A stretch of 64,000 bases of DNA from the NCBI RefSeq assembly GCF_900343125.1, contig NZ_OPYL01000002.1, positions 372,001-436,000 of the forward strand, read 5' to 3'. The first letter of the stretch is position 1. Each line of letters begins with the position of its first letter. Both the position numbers and the translations under genes were made by a program. This document shows, piece after piece, positions 35,667 through 44,001 of the stretch. The notes below the pieces were generated by a model, which ran no database searches, had not been told where the DNA came from, and worked only from the letters and a program-made list of their open reading frames with translations. The stretch is from Dysgonomonas sp. Marseille-P4361. Lineage in GTDB: Bacteria; Bacteroidota; Bacteroidia; Bacteroidales; Dysgonomonadaceae.

Positions 35667-35697
35667 TTGCAGGATTGGAATTCTTATCATATCTTTG
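35667..35697 (+). promoter_or_regulatory. Promoter of the first tRNA-Asp
   Basis: TTG at 35667 and TATCTTTG at 35690-35697 with a 20-base spacer. Confidence 0.6.
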
Positions 35698-35734
35698 CAT
35701 CGCATTTGAGAGAAAGTGCAATATTTAAAAGCAT

Positions 35735-35811
35735 GGTGTGGTAGTTCAGTTGGTTAGAATACCTGCCTGTCACGCAGGGGGTCGCGGGTTCGAGTCCCGT
35801 CCATACCGCCA
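35735..35811 (+). tRNA. tRNA-Asp (anticodon GTC), copy 1
   Basis: Folds as a complete cloverleaf: acceptor GGTGTGG / CCATACC, D arm GTTC / GAAT, anticodon arm CCTGC-CTGTCAC-GCAGG with GTC at 35769-35771, T arm GCGGG-TTCGAGT-CCCGT, discriminator G and encoded CCA. A terminator follows at once. Confidence 0.97.
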
Positions 35812-35813
35812 AG

Positions 35814-35850
35814 AAGCAGCTAATAGAAATATTAGCTGCTTCTTTTTTTT
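35814..35850 (+). terminator. Terminator of tRNA-Asp copy 1
   Basis: AAGCAGCTAATA pairs perfectly with TATTAGCTGCTT around GAAA, followed by CTTTTTTTT. A close copy occurs at 60139, beyond the right end of the island. Confidence 0.9.
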
Positions 35851-35939
35851 GCTTTCCTTTATAAAGGATGAGTTTGCTTATTGAATATTGATAATTGTTT
35901 CGGAAAAAGAAAAAATATTATCAGATCTTTTAGAAACTG

Positions 35940-35970
35940 TTGCAGAATTGGAATTCTTATCATATCTTTG
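35940..35970 (+). promoter_or_regulatory. Promoter of the second tRNA-Asp
   Basis: Same TTG / TATCTTTG arrangement as copy 1 (-7 box at 35963-35970). Confidence 0.55.
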
Positions 35971-36008
35971 CATCGCATTTGAGAGAAAGTGCAATATTAA
36001 ATAAAAAT

Positions 36009-36085
36009 GGTGTGGTAGTTCAGTTGGTTAGAATACCTGCCTGTCACGCAGGGGGTCGCGGGTTCGAGTCCCGTCCATACCGCCA
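36009..36085 (+). tRNA. tRNA-Asp (anticodon GTC), copy 2, island insertion site
   Basis: Identical in sequence to copy 1, including encoded CCA. Its last 15 bases (36071-36085) recur at 60122-60136, marking it as the attachment site of the genomic island that follows. The gene is kept whole because the incoming element restored the 3' end. Confidence 0.97.
36071..36085 (+). repeat. Left attachment repeat (attL)
   Basis: 15 bases of the tRNA-Asp 3' end, identical to 60122-60136. Confidence 0.8.
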
Positions 36086-36107
36086 GTAAGATTTACAAAT
36101 CGACGAA

Positions 36108-36146
36108 AAGTCCTGATATTCAGCAGAATTCAGGACTTATTTGTTT
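36108..36146 (+). terminator. Hairpin terminator just inside the island
   Basis: AAGTCCTGA pairs with TCAGGACTT, with an inner ATTC / GAAT, followed by ATTTGTTTT. It probably replaces the original terminator for tRNA-Asp copy 2. Confidence 0.75.
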
Positions 36147-36212
36147 TCAGACCCTAGCAGAAAATCCCATTAAAAAGCAGTCAAAAAAGGGAGCATGCCG
36201 TATTCTTGTGGA

Positions 36213-37258
36213 CTAGGCATAAATATTTGTCAATCTAAATAGAAAGTATGGTATATAATTGACTCCTCTCAGTGTTGCTCTAAAAGCTTTTATTTTAGCA
36301 TTAAATGATTCTGCCGAGGCATTGGTGGAACGATTGTCGAAGTAATTAAGTATGGTTTGATAACGTGCAGCTATGCTTCTTTTAACTGTACCAAAGGTTT
36401 TAAAGCCTGATTGCTCTACCGATTCATACCATCTGGCTAGTCTCGTCAATGCCACCATTTTGTCTTTTGTGTGTTCATAAATCCCTTTGAGCTGCATCGT
36501 TAATTTATAAGCTATTTCTAAGTCGGGATAATACTTGAATAAAACACTAGCTCTGAATCTTTGACTTGGAGTCCATTTATTCTCGGTTTTAAACAATAAA
36601 TATCTACTTCTAGCTAATAATTGTTTATGAGTATCACCATTTTCTAATAGAATAGGTTTGTAGCTCTTTCTCAATTCCTTGGCTAACTCTATTTCTGTAT
36701 TTTCAAGGTCTATAGCCTGCCAGCGATGAGCAATACGCATATCTTGCAAAGCTTCAACAGCTAGCTTTTGTACGTGAAACCTATCGGTTACCAGAATGGC
36801 TTTAGGAAAACAACTCTTGGCTATCAGCTCCATATTGGGAGCCATATCCAAGGTGATTTCTTTGACTTTCTTGCGTTTGGAAAGGTTAATCTTGGATAAG
36901 TGTTCGATAACTGTATCTGCTGCAGTACCTTTGATGATAGCCACAAGAGCTCCTTTTCTTCCCTTAGCGGACTTATTGGTAACAATCGTATAAAGTTCAT
37001 CATATCTCAAAGAAGTCTCATCAATACTTAAATGAGATCCGACATTTTCAGGGAAAACTAAATAAGTATCAGCATGCTCACGCTCTGTCCATTCATGAAA
37101 GTTGGATAAGTGGCAACGGTACCATTCCTCCAATCGTTTACCATTCAGGTGGAAGAACTTGCCTAAAGTAGAACTATTTATAGGCTCGCTGTCAAGATAA
37201 TGCTTTTAAAAAAGCGGCAAACTCACGAGTCAAATGAGTGCCTGATGCTACTAAGCCT
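36213..37258 (-). mobile_element. ISAon1/ISL3-like insertion sequence remnant
   Basis: The main frame (36213-37133, extendable upstream to about 37190) encodes a DDE transposase of the ISL3/ISAon1 group: LSIDETSLRYDELYTIVTNK, ITLDMAPNM, VTDRFHVQKLAVEAL and NASAESFNAKIKAFRA give the acidic residues in order. In front of it, in another frame, is only the tail of the small N-terminal protein (about 20 codons ending KALS at about 37204), joined to the transposase by an overlap next to T/A runs where frameshifting is usual in this group. The rest of that protein is missing: the IS is cut off where the FGGY kinase gene ends. The element is therefore immobile. Confidence 0.75.
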
Positions 37259-38570
37259 TAAAACAAGACATTCCGACCATACATAGCATCGCCGCACCTT
37301 TACAGGCCAGTTCTCCTGATTCAGGCAATAAAAAAGTCCGGTTGAGCATGTCGGCTTTAATTTGTAACCACAACCGGCTACGGGCTCCCCCTCCGGAAGG
37401 AATTATTGCCCGTGTGTGGCTCCTGTCTAAATAATTAATCAACTCACCCAAACTTAAGGAAGTCGATTCAAGGATCGCCCTTACAAAATGCGCATGCATA
37501 TGGTCGCCATTTATCCCTGTAAAACCTTTTAACCCCTCATATTCATTTGCAGAAGGTTTTGCAACCACTCCCTCACATCCTGGCGGCACCTTCTCGGCCA
37601 TTGCAAGTAGTGCAGGAACTGACAATTCGGGAGCGTAGTTCGATCGATACCAGTCCAAAGCCGTTGCCCCATTTGAAGCGAATGCCATTTGAAAATAGTG
37701 GCTATCGTCTAATCCTCGCGCAATATTCACACCAGCCCGGGGTTTGTACTCGTTTTGACAATTTACGCAAGCCAACACAGTCCCTGTGGACTCACTGATA
37801 TTCCCCGAATAGGGAATGCCGGCGCCAATAGCCACCATATGATGGTCTAATCCACCTGAGAATATCAGAGCGCCGGCAGATAAACCTATCAGCCGGGTTC
37901 CTCTTTCAGAGAGATTTCCCATCTGAATCCCTACATTAAAAAGAGTCGATAATTGCTTTTCATCAATATGAAAAGTATCCAGAGCATCCCGCCACCATTG
38001 CCCTTCCTGTACATTCAGCAACCCCGTCATAGAAGAGGTACTCATGTCACTTATACGATTGCCGGTGAGAATAAATACCAAATAATCCGATATCGACATT
38101 ATATGCCGCACCTTTTTCCAGACATGAGGTTGCTGACTTTGAAACCAGTTGACTTTAGCGATAAGGGAATGCCGGCCAGGAGAGATACCTAGTCCTGTCT
38201 TATATAAGAAGTCCTCCCCCAACAGGAATTCCTTTAATCGGACAGATTCACCCACAACCCGTTCATCACTCCATAAAATCAGTGATGTTAAAGGATTATC
38301 GAACTCATCCAGTAAAATAAAACTATTGGCTTGTGAAGAATAAGACAAAGCCCTTATTTGCTTTGGCGATATATCTGCTTCTTTTATGGCCTTCCGAATA
38401 GAAAGATTTAATGTTTTCCAGAAAACCTCCACATCCAACTCACAAATATTTCCGCCAGCAGTATTCTTTTTCACAGGATATCTTCCTAAACCGAATAATT
38501 TTCCGGTCTCGTCAAATATACCCGCCTTGAAATACGTTGTACCTAAATCTATTCCCAGAAAGAAACTCAT
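37251..38570 (-). CDS. FGGY-family carbohydrate kinase, C-terminally truncated
   Basis: ATP-dependent sugar kinase of 439 residues; family members usually have about 490-520. The N-terminal domain (MSFFLGIDLGTTYFKAGIFDE; ILWSDERVV near 108) and the C-terminal ATP domain (ISESTGTVLA, IIPSGGGARSRLWLQIKAD, CKGAAML) are present. The final helices after CKGAAMLCMVG are lost: the frame runs into the fragment of an IS N-terminal gene and stops within it. Activity is doubtful. It overlaps the ceramidase-like gene by 4 bases (ATGA), so the pair was an operon. In a GalNAc/GlcNAc locus the substrate could be a released sugar; not determinable here. Confidence 0.85.
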   Translation of the reverse strand: MSFFLGIDLGTTYFKAGIFDETGKLFGLGRYPVKKNTAGGNICELDVEVFWKTLNLSIRKAIKEADISPKQIRALSYSSQANSFILLDEFDNPLTSLILWSDERVVGESVRLKEFLLGEDFLYKTGLGISPGRHSLIAKVNWFQSQQPHVWKKVRHIMSISDYLVFILTGNRISDMSTSSMTGLLNVQEGQWWRDALDTFHIDEKQLSTLFNVGIQMGNLSERGTRLIGLSAGALIFSGGLDHHMVAIGAGIPYSGNISESTGTVLACVNCQNEYKPRAGVNIARGLDDSHYFQMAFASNGATALDWYRSNYAPELSVPALLAMAEKVPPGCEGVVAKPSANEYEGLKGFTGINGDHMHAHFVRAILESTSLSLGELINYLDRSHTRAIIPSGGGARSRLWLQIKADMLNRTFLLPESGELACKGAAMLCMVGMSCFKA

Positions 38571-39895
38571 TTATCCAGTTGTGCAATTAGCTTTGTCGTT
38601 TCTTTTATCAATATTTCCCCGGACCTATAATCGAAAAAAGAATTCCCCGCTTCGTAGAAACCTTTATCCACAGCTTCCTCCGTAGTGATATACCCCTGTA
38701 ATTCTCCATTTGCATAAGTGATTAGCGCCATGTTTTTATGCAATTTCTTTAATTCAAGCGCATATTCCACAAAAATCTCTCCTGGCCAGGCTGCAAAATT
38801 CCAATCTCCAATCCTGATTATTTGTATCTCTGCCGGTAAACAATTCCTATAAGCCTCATCCAATAAATTCGAATGGGTCTTTTTGGCAAGAAACAACAAT
38901 TCTTCGGCCCCGAACCAATTCACTTCTGCCGTACGGATCTCTTTTGGGTTTACCGTAGAATTTTTTAATTCTTCAAATCTCCCTTTCACACTATTCCTAT
39001 GCTGTTCAGCCCATTCTATCGTGGGGAATTGTCGTTTTGGCAAATCGATATCAGCGTGTAGAATATAAATTCTTTGTTCCGACGAATAAATAATGTTTTC
39101 TTTTAGTTGCGATAAAACAGAATCAGACACAATCGTCCCGATTCGACAAGCTTCTTCAATCGTATTCTCACGGGTCACATGACGGGGACTTTGATTTCCT
39201 GCCGCTCCCGTAAAATAAATAACGGGGCACCCCTTCCCTAATAGATCTTGTTGGAGTTTTTCGCGCACATAGTATGGAAAATCACTACTGTATAGTGTAG
39301 AGTCTTCATGTAGTATTGTCGGATGCATACTGCATACCAACATGGATGCGATATATTCCTTATTTTCACTATTTCTGACAAGCATGGCAGGAACTTCCAT
39401 ATCTTTGGCACCAGAAGGATCATGCCGATTGCTTCCTACCCCCGTTGCATCTCCCGTTATAAATGCGATCTCAGCAGGGACAGCATTTTCCATTGCCTGG
39501 CAGGCAGCTCGGACTATCTCCTGTTCCATATACTTCAGGTATTTCTCATCTACTCTCGGGACGATTGGGTCATTTTCGCTAATCAAACATTCTACCGTCA
39601 CCTGACCCGAATGTGTATGGGTTGCCGCAATCATGATATTGGAAACAGGAATACCCTTTTGTTCAAAAACAGCCGTTCTAATTCGGGAAACAATATTTTT
39701 ATCAACATAAATAATATCATTTGATATAAACAACACTTTCTCTTTTCCGTCAGTCAGATATAAAGCAGAACTTAACAAGGGATCATGCACTCCGACACTC
39801 ACCCGTTCTACGAACGGATAACCGAAAAGAAAATGGGCATCTTGTGGCGTAATATCCACAGTGGCTGCCCCTGCTCTTAATTTGTCACCTATCAT
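38567..39895 (-). CDS. Neutral/alkaline ceramidase N-terminal-like hydrolase
   Basis: 442 residues, matching the N-terminal catalytic domain of neutral ceramidases: AGAATVDITPQDAHFLFGYP at the start, zinc-site ATHTHSG near residue 93, SMHPTILH near 190 and the YFTGAAGNQSPRH segment with the candidate nucleophile region. It lacks a signal peptide and the C-terminal Ig-like domain of true ceramidases. A cytoplasmic metal-dependent hydrolase acting on a sugar-derived amide or ester is at least as likely as ceramide hydrolysis. It is translationally coupled to the FGGY kinase gene. No consensus promoter box was found in the 250 bases upstream. Confidence 0.75.
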   Translation of the reverse strand: MIGDKLRAGAATVDITPQDAHFLFGYPFVERVSVGVHDPLLSSALYLTDGKEKVLFISNDIIYVDKNIVSRIRTAVFEQKGIPVSNIMIAATHTHSGQVTVECLISENDPIVPRVDEKYLKYMEQEIVRAACQAMENAVPAEIAFITGDATGVGSNRHDPSGAKDMEVPAMLVRNSENKEYIASMLVCSMHPTILHEDSTLYSSDFPYYVREKLQQDLLGKGCPVIYFTGAAGNQSPRHVTRENTIEEACRIGTIVSDSVLSQLKENIIYSSEQRIYILHADIDLPKRQFPTIEWAEQHRNSVKGRFEELKNSTVNPKEIRTAEVNWFGAEELLFLAKKTHSNLLDEAYRNCLPAEIQIIRIGDWNFAAWPGEIFVEYALELKKLHKNMALITYANGELQGYITTEEAVDKGFYEAGNSFFDYRSGEILIKETTKLIAQLDK

Positions 39896-40100
39896 GGGTC
39901 TTTTATTTATCTGTTATTTTATGGCATAACATACACATGACACTAATTTTATTAATGCCTTTAATTACACTCCAAAGTAAGTAATTACTATTCTCTTTGA
40001 GATGAAATATGCCGTATCACGACTGGCATTTTGCGCAATACAGGACAACCAATATGCCAAATAGAATCAAATAAGTTCTCAGGAAGTGATATCTTTCGCA

Positions 40101-40130
40101 AAAAATAACCCGAAGGAAATCCTCGGGTTC
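40101..40130 (-). terminator. Terminator after the NagB-like gene
   Basis: On the minus strand AACCCGA / TCGGGTT with a 9-base loop is followed by ATTTTTTG, 17 bases after the NagB-like stop. It separates the nag genes from the ceramidase-like/kinase pair. Confidence 0.75.
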
Positions 40131-40146
40131 ATAATCATATTTTATT

Positions 40147-41148
40147 CTAATATCCCTTTGACCAGTCCACTTCTATATTTTGTGCGATAGTCTCTGAAAC
40201 AAATACGTCCGTAGGTAATGTTTGCAAGATGGATTCGGGAACTAATGGTGTGACCGGACCATGCAACACAAGGCGGGAGATAAAACGTTGCCATGCAGTA
40301 GTGGTTCCATGTACCGTAATAGCATGTACATCCATGCGGTGCTTCGCTTTGATCACTTCTAAAGGGCCAATCGTAGCAGCTTTCGGAGGAACTGCAGCCA
40401 GATTACCACTCTTGCCGAAACAACCATGTAACGAATTTTGCGCAAGCGTGAAAGGACTTAACGTTACTATCCGAGCGCTCATATTCTTCCACTCCTCAAG
40501 CGTACCCTGAAATTCAGGAGCATCAGGTTCTATAAAAGCCAGATGTCCCGTCCATCCCGGGCCACTATAACAGATATCTGCTCCTCCAAGATCGTCTATC
40601 ATTTTCCCGTAATCTTTCAAATTCTTGTTCGTAAATCCGACAAAATGATCCTTGGGTGGTCTCAATTCTTCTTTTAGTTCATAATAGAAATACCTCATCA
40701 TGGCATTGGTGAAACTGAATTCCCATCCTTCAGGGGCTATATTTCCGTTCTCATCGGCATATTCATCCATGGCAAAAGCGTAAATATTCCGACAATCAAT
40801 ATTAGAAGCATTTATCAAACGAGCAACGTGCCTGTATATGGGTGCCGGATTGGGAAGGATCATCACAAGTCTATTCCCCGTTTCAGCCGCATGTTTAATC
40901 CTGCCGACCATATCTGTCAGCCAGATAAAATCCACATCGGCATCAGGCACTACTTTTATTATAAATTCAGGATTGGGGTGTTTCTCAATATCCTCCTTTT
41001 TTATATTTGCAACCCTGTCAATCTCGTCTTTATCCTTAAACGGCACCCATCCAGAGGGATTAAAATCAAATGGTCGATACTCAATAATCGAATGGTCAGG
41101 CTTGGTACTTTCTGTTTGTTTCATACGAAAATATTTAATTTGTTTCAT
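40147..41148 (-). CDS. Glucosamine-6-phosphate deaminase/isomerase-like protein (NagB family)
   Basis: A 333-residue member of the NagB/6-phosphogluconolactonase superfamily, longer than E. coli NagB (266) owing to a N-terminal extension of about 60 residues. The sugar-phosphate site is recognisable: RLVMILPNPAPIYRHVA, YAFAMDEYADENG (catalytic Asp/Glu pair) and ICYSGPGWTGHLAFIEP (the NagB GIGxDGHIAFNEP motif with changes). Within a nagA-containing locus it probably deaminates or isomerises an amino-sugar phosphate. The start is ambiguous: an in-frame 24-base tandem repeat duplicates the ATG, at 41148 and 41124. Upstream, an IS110 relic separates it from nagA, so it may have lost its promoter. 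Confidence 0.75.
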   Translation of the reverse strand: MKQIKYFRMKQTESTKPDHSIIEYRPFDFNPSGWVPFKDKDEIDRVANIKKEDIEKHPNPEFIIKVVPDADVDFIWLTDMVGRIKHAAETGNRLVMILPNPAPIYRHVARLINASNIDCRNIYAFAMDEYADENGNIAPEGWEFSFTNAMMRYFYYELKEELRPPKDHFVGFTNKNLKDYGKMIDDLGGADICYSGPGWTGHLAFIEPDAPEFQGTLEEWKNMSARIVTLSPFTLAQNSLHGCFGKSGNLAAVPPKAATIGPLEVIKAKHRMDVHAITVHGTTTAWQRFISRLVLHGPVTPLVPESILQTLPTDVFVSETIAQNIEVDWSKGY

Positions 41149-41169
41149 ACGAAAATATTTAATTTGTTT
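41115..41169. repeat. 24-base tandem repeat over the start of the NagB-like gene
   Basis: Two exact 24-base copies (41115-41138, 41139-41162) plus the first 7 bases of a third. Each full copy carries the ATG and its upstream context; the unit is 8 codons, so the frame is kept. Confidence 0.9.
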
Positions 41170-41452
41170 AATTACTAGCGTGTTGCATTCTTTCGCAACA
41201 CCCTTTTACTTCAGTTAAGACAAAATAAAAGATAGCACTCATCTTTTAGACAAATGCACTGGTTATCAGATGGGCAAAACAGACAAGAAGATTAAAATTT
41301 CATACACGTGCTCTAGGCGACAATCAGGGGTGCTTATCTGTTGATGTCAGTTTCATATTCGGCTTAGACGCCAAAATGCGTCGTACACTAGTAAAAAATC
41401 GACCTTTGGTTTATTGCTATCTGTTATGTTTGTATTATCATTTTGCAAACAC
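41170..41452. other. Non-coding stretch between the NagB-like gene and the IS110 relic
   Basis: No gene seen. Short imperfect inverted repeats occur (GTGTTGC...GCAACAC at about 41180-41202). Part of it is presumably the downstream end of the IS110 element, but such elements have no clear terminal repeats, so I cannot place the boundary. Confidence 0.4.
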
Positions 41453-42692
41453 TCAAGCTGGTGCAGCCTGCAGTTGAACATTGTAACCCATTCTCTCGAG
41501 TTCTTTTTTTAAATACTTCTTACGCTTATCCTGAATTTTGTCATTCAAGTAATCTTCTCCAAGTTCACGATAATGTACATCATCTTTCAATACATGATAA
41601 ACCGATTTGAGAATAGAATGTGCTACAGCTACTGCAGCTCGTTTTTTGCCTCTTCTGGCAGCTAAGCGATGATAACGTGCTTTGTAAAAGGTGCCTTTTG
41701 TACGGGTGGCTGCCCATGAAGCCTCCATTAATGTGGATTTGGCTTGCTTGTTTCCGTGTGTGGTTCTTCCACTTTTTTTTACCAGCACTCTCATTATTGC
41801 CAGGAGATACACCTACCCAACTACACAGTTGTTCTGATGTAGGAAAAACATCCATGTCTAGTCCTATTTCGGCTATCAAGTCTTCAACTGTTTTGGTGCC
41901 TAAACCGGGAATTTCTCGAAGTCGCTCCAGTGCGTTCTCATAAGGACTCAGTAAATTCTTAATCTTATTGTTAAGCTCTTGTACTGATACATCAATATGA
42001 TGGCTGTTGGCACGAATGGTTTGTAATAGATAAACGTGATGCTCGCTGACAATGCCGTTACAGGCTTCCCAAAGTTCCTCTTTGGTTGCTTCTAGTCTTT
42101 TGTGATACACGGCTTCAATGTCTTGCATTGTTACGGGTTTTCCTTCACAAAGCTTGTCGATTAGTTTGGTAGCGGTTACACCGCTTGTGCTACTAAGCAC
42201 ACTAGATAGCTTAACATTGCAGTCTTCAAGAATTCGAACTATTCGGTTCTTGTTGGAGGCTATGTCTTGAACTAGCTTCTTACGGTAGCGTGTCAAATCA
42301 CGTAATTCACGTTGTTCCTTAGGTGGAATATAACTAGGTCTGAGTAATCCTGCCAAAAGAAGCTTGCATAGCCATGCACTATCTTTTTTATCAGTTTTAT
42401 GCCCTGGTACGTTTTTAACGTGACGAGCATTAACAATTCAGACTTTCATTCCAGAGGGTTCCAATACGTGATAAACAGGCTTCCAATAAACACCTGTACT
42501 CTCCATAGCAATGTGCGTAATGCCATTGTCTAATAACCAGTCTTTTAATTCTGTCAAAGAACTCGTAAACGTTCCAAATTCTCGGGTCGAACGTTTAAGA
42601 CCTTCGCCATCAATGGTGGCGACTACAGTTTTCTTGTGTACATCTAAGCCGCAACCGCGACTTATAACTTGTTCAAATTGCACTGTTCCCAT
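41453..42692 (-). mobile_element. IS110-family transposase, pseudogene with a stop and a frameshift
   Basis: DEDD transposase in three pieces. 42438-42692 encodes the N-terminus with the first catalytic Asp (GCGLDVHKKTVVATID). An in-frame TGA at 42438-42440 stands where family members have Trp (MKV-stop-IVNARHVKNVPGHKTDKKD). 41580-42440 continues in frame through the coiled-coil region to the transposase-20 domain (IPGLGTKTVEDLIAEIG, WVGVSPGNNESAG). A run of 8 T at 41773-41780 then shifts the frame to 41453-41812, which ends the protein (KSGRTTHGNKQAKSTLMEA ... ARRGKKRAAVAVAHSIL). It is dead and splits the nag genes. Confidence 0.85.
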
Positions 42693-42833
42693 GATTGATC
42701 CTTTCTTTGATATTCAACTTGTAAAACCACTGCAAAGCAGTCATTACAAAGCTAATAAAAAAGGATAAATGACAATCCAACACAACTACATTTTCATGAT
42801 CATGGGTGTGGGGAGAATCATGGAGGTTTCATA

Positions 42834-43994
42834 TTATTTCCTTTCAAAAAAACATTTTCCGTTTATCCATGTTTGCAACACCTCTAATTTCTCGTCCAGT
42901 ACTACAAAATCAGCATCGTAACCTACTGCTAATTTTCCTTTTTTATCATCAATCCCCAATACTCTCGCAGGATTGATACTAAGCAGTTGAGAAGTTTCCA
43001 CAAGATCCATATCCAACCACTTCACGGCGTTTCTCAACGCCTGATCCATGGTCAGTCCACTTCCGGCGAGGGTATTGTCTTTCACCAACCGTGCAGGAGC
43101 ACCCCGATAAGCAAACTCAATTTCCCCACTTCCTCCGAAAACAAACCGACCAGGGTTTAATCCCGCACCTACATTGGCGTCCGTAATAAGACACACGCAT
43201 CCCGGACCTCTTAGCTTACTCACTAACGCCATCTTTACGGCGACCGGATCCACATGTACGCCGTCCAAGATGAAATCCACACTTACCCGTTCGTCCGCCA
43301 AAATCGCTTCTACAGCACCACAAGGCCTCACACCAGGCTCCGTCACATCCGGGCACGGGAAGACATCATAAAAATGGGTAGCATGGCGCGCTCCCAGTTC
43401 AATTGCTCGTTGAGTCTCAGCTACATTTGCAGCCGTATGCGTCATGAATACCGGCGTTTCGTTTTCAGCCATCAGCGGTATCAGTTGTTCGATCCCTTCC
43501 ACATCAGGCGAAATACTGAATACGGCCTTATAGGGTTTGGCCGCCTCAATCAAAGCTTTCACCCTCGACGTGTCCGATCCCGAAATCGCCTCCGAAGTCA
43601 GAGAGCCCGTTATCTTTAAAAAAGGACCTTCGAGATGAAACCCCAGTTTCTCGGCCCCTTCAGTTCGTGTCTTAACTAATTTGGAAAGGAATTCCACATC
43701 CTCTCCTTTTCTTCTCGGCGCCACTGTCGGCAAAAAACCGGTCACACCATACCGTGGAAGCATTTTGCATATTTCCGTCAAAGCATTCGGACCATTGTCC
43801 ACCAAAGAAGTGTGGATGCCGTGAATATGCAGGTCTATAAAGCCGGGAAGGACATAATGATCACCTAAATCAATAACGTCTCCATCTGGTTTTGATTTGT
43901 CAATACCGACAATACGATTTTCCTGTAGACCGAGATATGCTTCTTGAATCCGATCTTCAAGAAGCAGTTTTCCTTTTATATATGTTGTATTCAT
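42834..43994 (-). CDS. nagA: N-acetylglucosamine-6-phosphate deacetylase
   Basis: Removes acetate from GlcNAc-6-P (or GalNAc-6-P) in the cytoplasm. 386 residues from ATG 43994; an in-frame TTG two codons earlier is less likely. Amidohydrolase barrel: PGFIDLHIHG (HxH metal site, about residues 52-59), FHLEGPFL with the catalytic-site Glu, THTAANV and ARHATHFYDVFPC with metal His residues, FILDGVHVDP, and CLITDANVGAG with the catalytic Asp. All are present. Its stop lies beside the IS110 relic; upstream it follows the MFS permease with 7 bases between. Confidence 0.93.
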   Translation of the reverse strand: MNTTYIKGKLLLEDRIQEAYLGLQENRIVGIDKSKPDGDVIDLGDHYVLPGFIDLHIHGIHTSLVDNGPNALTEICKMLPRYGVTGFLPTVAPRRKGEDVEFLSKLVKTRTEGAEKLGFHLEGPFLKITGSLTSEAISGSDTSRVKALIEAAKPYKAVFSISPDVEGIEQLIPLMAENETPVFMTHTAANVAETQRAIELGARHATHFYDVFPCPDVTEPGVRPCGAVEAILADERVSVDFILDGVHVDPVAVKMALVSKLRGPGCVCLITDANVGAGLNPGRFVFGGSGEIEFAYRGAPARLVKDNTLAGSGLTMDQALRNAVKWLDMDLVETSQLLSINPARVLGIDDKKGKLAVGYDADFVVLDEKLEVLQTWINGKCFFERK

Positions 43995-44001
43995 AATCAA
44001 T

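Larger units (their letters stand above)
35654..36085 (+). repeat. Tandem duplication carrying promoter plus tRNA-Asp
   Basis: Two near-identical units of about 155 bases: about 35654-35811 and about 35929-36085. Each contains GTTGCAG, TATCTTTG and a tRNA-Asp. The upstream parts differ at only a few positions, while the tRNA genes are identical. Confidence 0.85.

Noticed and set aside
35735-36085. CRISPR-like or phage direct repeats around the tRNA genes
   Set aside because: The repeated bases are the tRNA genes and promoters themselves; there are only two units and no spacers.
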